Source: Candidatus Krumholzibacteriia bacterium (GTDB taxonomy: Bacteria > Krumholzibacteriota > Krumholzibacteriia > Krumholzibacteriales > Krumholzibacteriaceae). Taken from it: a stretch of 35,687 nt of DNA. The notes beneath the pieces are model-generated. The model had not been told where the DNA came from. It did not search any database and worked only from the letters and a program-made list of their open reading frames with translations. The position numbers and the translations under genes were made by a program. The number at the start of each line of letters is the position of its first letter. Within the stretch, counting starts at the first letter, position 1. Below, one piece after another: positions 31,871-35,687 of the stretch. The stretch spans positions 1 to 35,687 of the forward strand of contig JALOPX010000011.1 in NCBI GenBank assembly GCA_025453655.1, in the 5' to 3' direction.

Positions 31871-33037
31871 TTATTCGTACTTCGCCTTTTCCTTTTCGGC
31901 TTCCCTTCTCTTTATCAGCTGCTCCTGCCTCGTCACCTGCTTGGCCGCCGAGGCCGACCAGTTGGGATCGTTGAGGCCGACAACCTTCTGGAATTTTACC
32001 ATGGCTTCCTCGTAATTATCAAGCTTCGAAAGAGCCCATCCCCACTGGTAGTAGAGGATCGCCTCCTGCCCGTCGTTCAGCTTCAGTCCCGCCTGGGCCG
32101 CCTCCACCGCCTTCGAGAAGTTGTTGTTGTCGTTGTAGATCTTCGCGAGGATGGCGAAGGTGAAGGCGTCGCCGCCGTTGAGCGCGACCGCCTTCTCGAG
32201 CTCGGCCGGAGCGTCCTTATCGCGTCCGCTCTGGGAATAGGAGTAGCCGAGCCGCTGATGGTAATCGGCCGTTTCCGGATAGATCCTCGCGAGTTCCTCG
32301 TAGAGCGGCACCGCCTCGGTGTATTTCTTGTCGTTGAAATACGCCTTCGCCAGCTTTTTCTTGAACTCGTGATTGGTCGAGTCCGCCGCTATGGCGCGAT
32401 GCAGGTAATCGTATTTCCTGTCCTTGTTGCCGAGATTATCGTAAAGGTCCGCGAGGGTTCCCATCGTCGTCGCGTCGGTCGGGTTGGAGAGGAGCGCCGT
32501 CTCGTAGTAGACGATCGCCTCCTCGGGTTTTTCGCGCCGCTGGGCTATGAAGGCGAGGTTGACGTTCCCGTTGTAGTGGTTCGGATCCTTCTCGAGAAGC
32601 ATCTTGAAATATTCGTCGGCCTTGCTCCAGTTCTCCATGCGAAGGTAATTGTATCCGACGGCGCTTATCAGGCCTTCGTCGCCGGGGGAAAGCTCAAGCG
32701 CCTTGAGATAGGCCTCGATCCCCTTGTCGTAGCTCTGGCGGTTCGAGTATGCCGAACCGAGCTGGGACCACGCCTCGAGATATTGGGGTTTTATCGACAC
32801 GGCGTCCAGAAGGTGGGAAATCGCCTCGTCGTACTTGCCGGCCGAGAGAAACTGCTGGGCCGACTGGTAGGCTATCTCGGCGGGGCCGAGATTGAAGCCC
32901 TGGGAGTTGGTCATGTTTCCGCCGCCGGTCGAAGCGGCGGGATCGACCTTCGTGCTGACGCCGCTCCCCGAGGTCGGCCCGCACCCAAGATACAGTAAAA
33001 CGCCGAGAGCCAGGATCGATGAAAACACCTTTCTCAT
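31871..33037 (-). CDS. TPR-repeat lipoprotein
   Basis: The 388-residue product has a lipoprotein signal (MRKVFSSILALGVLLYLGC) with the lipidated cysteine at residue 19, a short Ser/Gly-rich linker, then about eight to ten tetratricopeptide repeats (for example AEIAYQSAQQFLSAGKYDEA, AWSQLGSAYSNRQSYDKGIE and YHQRLGYSYSQSGRDKDAP). It should be an outer-membrane-anchored scaffold facing the periplasm. The ATG at 33037 has AAGGAAG upstream, and a promoter and terminator bracket the gene, so it is monocistronic. Partner unknown; the adjacent barrel and TPR genes are obvious candidates. Confidence 0.9.
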   Translation of the reverse strand: MRKVFSSILALGVLLYLGCGPTSGSGVSTKVDPAASTGGGNMTNSQGFNLGPAEIAYQSAQQFLSAGKYDEAISHLLDAVSIKPQYLEAWSQLGSAYSNRQSYDKGIEAYLKALELSPGDEGLISAVGYNYLRMENWSKADEYFKMLLEKDPNHYNGNVNLAFIAQRREKPEEAIVYYETALLSNPTDATTMGTLADLYDNLGNKDRKYDYLHRAIAADSTNHEFKKKLAKAYFNDKKYTEAVPLYEELARIYPETADYHQRLGYSYSQSGRDKDAPAELEKAVALNGGDAFTFAILAKIYNDNNNFSKAVEAAQAGLKLNDGQEAILYYQWGWALSKLDNYEEAMVKFQKVVGLNDPNWSASAAKQVTRQEQLIKRREAEKEKAKYE

Positions 33038-33098
33038 CTTTACTTCCTTTCGTTTCCGTTCCGGTTGATCTTCCGTTCGTCTTTCCCTGCCTGGTTTT

Positions 33099-33127
33099 AA
33101 TCTATTAGGGAGCTTTCCGGGTGTCAA
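33099..33127 (-). promoter_or_regulatory. predicted promoter of the TPR lipoprotein gene
   Basis: TTGACA (33122-33127), 17-nt spacer, TAGATT (33099-33104). Confidence 0.6.
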
Positions 33128-33203
33128 GCGCAAGTTGCCGGGGGGAGGGGGCGGCTCTCGATGCGGGCCTTGAAAGAGGGGCGCCGCGGGGCCGCGGGTC
33201 GTT

Positions 33204-33893
33204 CTATCTTTTCGGCTGCCAGTCGCCGGAAGGCGCGGGGGAATTGAGTGCGTTCTGAAGCATCGCGATATTCTCCCTCGCCCTGGCGGCAAGATAGCCG
33301 CCCGGGTCGAGTTCGACGACCTTTTCCCATTCGACCAGGGCTTCCCTGTACATTCTGCTTTCGAAGAAGAAGATCGCGAGGTAGAAAACGGGCTGTGGAT
33401 TTCGGGGCCCTGCCTCGAGGGCCTTCGAGAGGTGCTTCCACGCCGTTTCGTAATCCTTCTGCTGGAACAGCATGAAGGCGAGATGAGAGTTCGCGAGGAC
33501 GTCGTCCGGTTTCACCGACACGGCCGAACGGAAATACACCTCCGCCTCGGGCGTCTTGCCGAGGTCGTCGTAGAGGACGCCGAGATTGACGTACGCCTTG
33601 AAATGCCGCGTGTCCTTCTCGACGGTCTTCATGTACCAGACGATCGCCGAATCGAGCGCCGAGCTTTCGTGGAAGGCTATCGCCATCTGGAAAAAGACCT
33701 CGGCGTCATCGCGCCCCTCTTTCATGAGGTGCCTGAGGTACGCCATGCGGGGGGCCGGCGCAAGGCCGCTCAGCTCCTCGGAGAGGGTGACCTCCCCCTG
33801 CCCCTTCTCCTGAGCCTCCGCCGCCGCGGGAATCAGCGCCAGGGCGAGCGCGACAGCGGCGGCTCGCGCCGATATGCCGGCTAATCGAACCAT
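33204..33893 (-). CDS. periplasmic TPR protein
   Basis: The 229-residue protein starts with a Sec signal peptide (ARAAAVALALALIPAAAEAQ), followed by four or five TPR units (AEVFFQMAIAFHESSALDSA, AYVNLGVLYDDLGKTPEAEV, ANSHLAFMLFQQKDYETAWK, PVFYLAIFFFESRMYREA). No lipobox is present, so it is likely soluble in the periplasm. The ATG at 33893 overlaps the upstream barrel gene stop (TGATG), so it is translationally coupled to the barrel. A structural or assembly partner for the barrel is the simplest inference. Confidence 0.85.
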   Translation of the reverse strand: MVRLAGISARAAAVALALALIPAAAEAQEKGQGEVTLSEELSGLAPAPRMAYLRHLMKEGRDDAEVFFQMAIAFHESSALDSAIVWYMKTVEKDTRHFKAYVNLGVLYDDLGKTPEAEVYFRSAVSVKPDDVLANSHLAFMLFQQKDYETAWKHLSKALEAGPRNPQPVFYLAIFFFESRMYREALVEWEKVVELDPGGYLAARARENIAMLQNALNSPAPSGDWQPKR

Positions 33894-35107
33894 CAGTGCC
33901 TCTCGACCCTTCTCTTCGTCCACTTCTCGGAAAGGCTCATGCCGATCCCGACGCGGAAGACCTTTTCGTCGATGGCGTTATCGGATACCGATCCGATCTT
34001 CCCGAACTCGAGGGTGACGTCGATCCCGCCCGGGCCGCCGGGCATCCCGAACCCCGAGCCGACGCTGAAGAATCTCGAGACGACGCGGTTGCCATTCGGA
34101 ATCTCGACGTGCCAGCGATCCTCGTAATAACCGAGGCGAAGCGGCATCCTTCCCCACCTGTGCCCTTCGGCGCTTCCCCTTCTCTCGACACCGAACGAAA
34201 CGACGGTCTCGTCGCCGAGCGAGCCTTCGAACTGGCTGAATCCCTCGATGCCCGGGGCGCCGCGCATCCAGAAGGACGACGTCGCCCACCACCTCTCGCT
34301 GATACCGTAGGCCGCGCCGATGCTCCAGGCCGCGGGCAGGGTGAAATCGTATGTGGTCCTGGTGTTGAGACGTTCAAGCGTGTACTTGACCGTCTCCTCC
34401 ACCGAATAATCCACCGATTCGTCGAACGAAGCCCCGAGCCAGAGCCTCGGGTGGGCCCTGACGAGCGCCGAAGCGGACCACGAGGTCCCCGAGAACCCCC
34501 TCGTCCTTATCGACTGGGTGTCCTTGTACGCCGTATCGTCGAAGTCCGAATAGATCTCGTCCTTTATCGAGCCCTTCTCGAGCTGCACCGACGCGGAGAC
34601 GCTGAGCCAGTCCCTGGGCGCCCACGCGACGGTGAACGGAACGGAATAAAGGGAGCTGTTGAATTTGTAGAGCTCCTCCGGCGCCGGCGTGAAATCGACA
34701 TCGGCGGGGTAGCTGAACTCGGCCTTTCCCGCGAAACGGGTCCGGTATCCGATCCCGAGCACGAGCCCCCTGGAAACGGGGAAGGCCGCCATGGCCGACG
34801 GGAGCTGATAACGGGTCTGGTCGGAGGTCTGCTCCTCCGTGTTGACCCTGCTCATGCTCGTCACTTCGTAGAGCGAAAAGGTGAAGGAGCGGAGCCCCGC
34901 GAGCGAGGCGGGATTCATCGTAAGCGCGCCGCTCGTGTCCGGCACCGCGATCCCCGACCACCCGATCGCCGAGTAGCGGGCCCCTCCCGCGTTGTTATGC
35001 TCGCCGATGAAGTTTAGCCCGAAGACCGACTGAGCCCCGGCCTGCCGCGGGCAGGCTAGAAGGGCGACGACGAAAACGGCTGAAATCGCTGTTATTATAT
35101 TTTTCAT
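33893..35107 (-). CDS. outer-membrane beta-barrel protein, FadL/OMPP1-like
   Basis: The 404-residue protein has a signal peptide (ISAVFVVALLACPRQAGA, cleavage before QSVFG). Strong alternation of aromatic and small residues suggests a beta-barrel (LVLGIGYRTRFAGKAEFSYP, WLSVSASVQLEKGSIKDE, WWATSSFWMRGAPG). The early motif GIAVPDTSGALTMNPASLAG resembles the NPA(G/S)LA segment of FadL/OMPP1-type hydrophobic-substrate channels and PorV-like proteins. The last residues do not end in the classic aromatic C-terminus (…KWTKRRVERH). The ATG at 35107 follows the upstream TAA directly, with GGAGAA in the upstream gene tail. Confidence 0.8.
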   Translation of the reverse strand: MKNIITAISAVFVVALLACPRQAGAQSVFGLNFIGEHNNAGGARYSAIGWSGIAVPDTSGALTMNPASLAGLRSFTFSLYEVTSMSRVNTEEQTSDQTRYQLPSAMAAFPVSRGLVLGIGYRTRFAGKAEFSYPADVDFTPAPEELYKFNSSLYSVPFTVAWAPRDWLSVSASVQLEKGSIKDEIYSDFDDTAYKDTQSIRTRGFSGTSWSASALVRAHPRLWLGASFDESVDYSVEETVKYTLERLNTRTTYDFTLPAAWSIGAAYGISERWWATSSFWMRGAPGIEGFSQFEGSLGDETVVSFGVERRGSAEGHRWGRMPLRLGYYEDRWHVEIPNGNRVVSRFFSVGSGFGMPGGPGGIDVTLEFGKIGSVSDNAIDEKVFRVGIGMSLSEKWTKRRVERH

Positions 35108-35687
35108 TTATTCTCCGGTAAAATCGGCGGGCAGTGAATAGATTACCTCGATGTACGGCCTCAGTGAATCGACTGACGCGATGCCGTAAAAGAGCGCCTT
35201 CTGGTAACGGACCGCCTCCAGGTCGGACTGAAAGACGAGCCCGAGGTTCTCCCTCGCGCCGGCGAGGAGGTCCCGTGTGAATCCCGCGAGCGGAATCCTG
35301 ACCTCTTCGGAGACGGTCGGGACGAAGCTTCCGGCGGCAACCCCGGTCCCCGAGAGAAAGCCCGGATCGAGCATGTCGCCGGTGCCGGGCGCGTAGAGGT
35401 AATAGATGAAGTCGGTGGTGAAACTGCTCTCCAGCTCTATCGCCGACGCCCCGAGCCCCTCGGCGCCGTCCGTATGAAGTACGAGCGCGGAATAGTTCAC
35501 CATCGCGTCCTCGTGAATGCCGGCGAGATCGAACTCGAAGTATATCCTGGTCGCGACGCCGCCGACGCAGGCGAGGCCGCTCCCGACATGCGACGCAATG
35601 TTGTAATCCTCCGAGGCGGGGAAAACGGTATTCGATCCGTCGGTGAAGGAAACCCTGATCACGGGGGGATTCGAACCGTAATTTTGC
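35108..35687 (-). CDS. secreted or surface beta-sandwich protein, N-terminus cut by window edge
   Basis: The frame is open to the right edge, where it reads QNYGSNPPVIRVSFTDGSN; about 193 C-terminal residues are visible. The pattern (ATRIYFEFDLAGI, ALVLHTDG, VRIPLAGFTRDLL, RPYIEVIYSLPADF) is that of a DNRLRE/carbohydrate-binding-like beta-sandwich, though I cannot assign a family with confidence. The stop TAA is followed at once by the ATG of the barrel gene, so the two are co-translated. A GTG at 35662 is in frame but is probably internal. Confidence 0.65.
   Translation of the reverse strand, partial: QNYGSNPPVIRVSFTDGSNTVFPASEDYNIASHVGSGLACVGGVATRIYFEFDLAGIHEDAMVNYSALVLHTDGAEGLGASAIELESSFTTDFIYYLYAPGTGDMLDPGFLSGTGVAAGSFVPTVSEEVRIPLAGFTRDLLAGARENLGLVFQSDLEAVRYQKALFYGIASVDSLRPYIEVIYSLPADFTGE

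Overview
The window looks like chromosome from a GC-rich, Gram-negative-type bacterium with an outer membrane. Evidence for the envelope is the lipoproteins, an SLBB polysaccharide-export protein, a FadL-like outer-membrane barrel and several Sec signal peptides. The mix of MglAB, a Bacillus-type large SRP RNA, split 2-oxoacid:ferredoxin oxidoreductase and a NikR/NikKLMQO nickel system suggests a lesser-known FCB-like or deltaproteobacterium-like lineage. That placement is inference. Every gene I can support, protein or RNA, is read from the minus strand, so gene order below is given in transcription order, from high to low coordinates.

Right edge to 31.1 kb: an envelope block. It holds a truncated beta-sandwich protein, an outer-membrane barrel, a TPR protein, a TPR lipoprotein with its own promoter and terminator, and a secreted cyclophilin. 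From 31.0 to 27.5 kb is a sulfur-transfer operon (cysteine desulfurase, MnmA) ending in a membrane-anchored metallopeptidase-like protein. Two tandem tRNA-Ser genes follow, driven by a near-consensus promoter. From 27.3 to 23.4 kb lies a nickel regulon: nikR, nikK, nikL, nikM, nikQ and nikO. A NikR-type operator sits immediately downstream of the nikR -10 box. tRNA-Arg(ACG) follows.

From 23.1 to 18.6 kb is a 2-oxoacid:ferredoxin oxidoreductase operon (gamma, a GltD-like/ferredoxin fusion, alpha, beta) with its own promoter and terminator. From 18.5 to 13.7 kb is a lipoprotein, tadA, tRNA-Ser(GGA), tRNA-Ser(CGA), tRNA-Ala(CGC), a large SRP RNA with an Alu domain, dnaX, ebfC and recR. The core order tadA-SRP RNA-dnaX-ebfC-recR is the one known from Bacillus subtilis. 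From 13.7 to 8.9 kb come mglB, mglA, pgpA, cinA, a YchF-like protein with a substituted P-loop lysine, and thpR. From 8.9 kb to the left edge a recA promoter leads into recA, recX, alaS (frameshifted and internally shortened), an SLBB export protein, gmhA, a UbiA-family prenyltransferase (possibly leaderless), a DUF362 protein and a truncated ispE.

Most of the window is housekeeping with tight translational coupling (ATGA or TGATG overlaps). I saw no phage, insertion sequence, CRISPR or defence island, and no clearly new multi-gene system. The best leads are the broken alaS, the large SRP RNA, the YchF-like K-to-M P-loop, the tRNA leader hairpin, the tadA/tRNA overlap and the GltD-ferredoxin fusion in the oxidoreductase operon.
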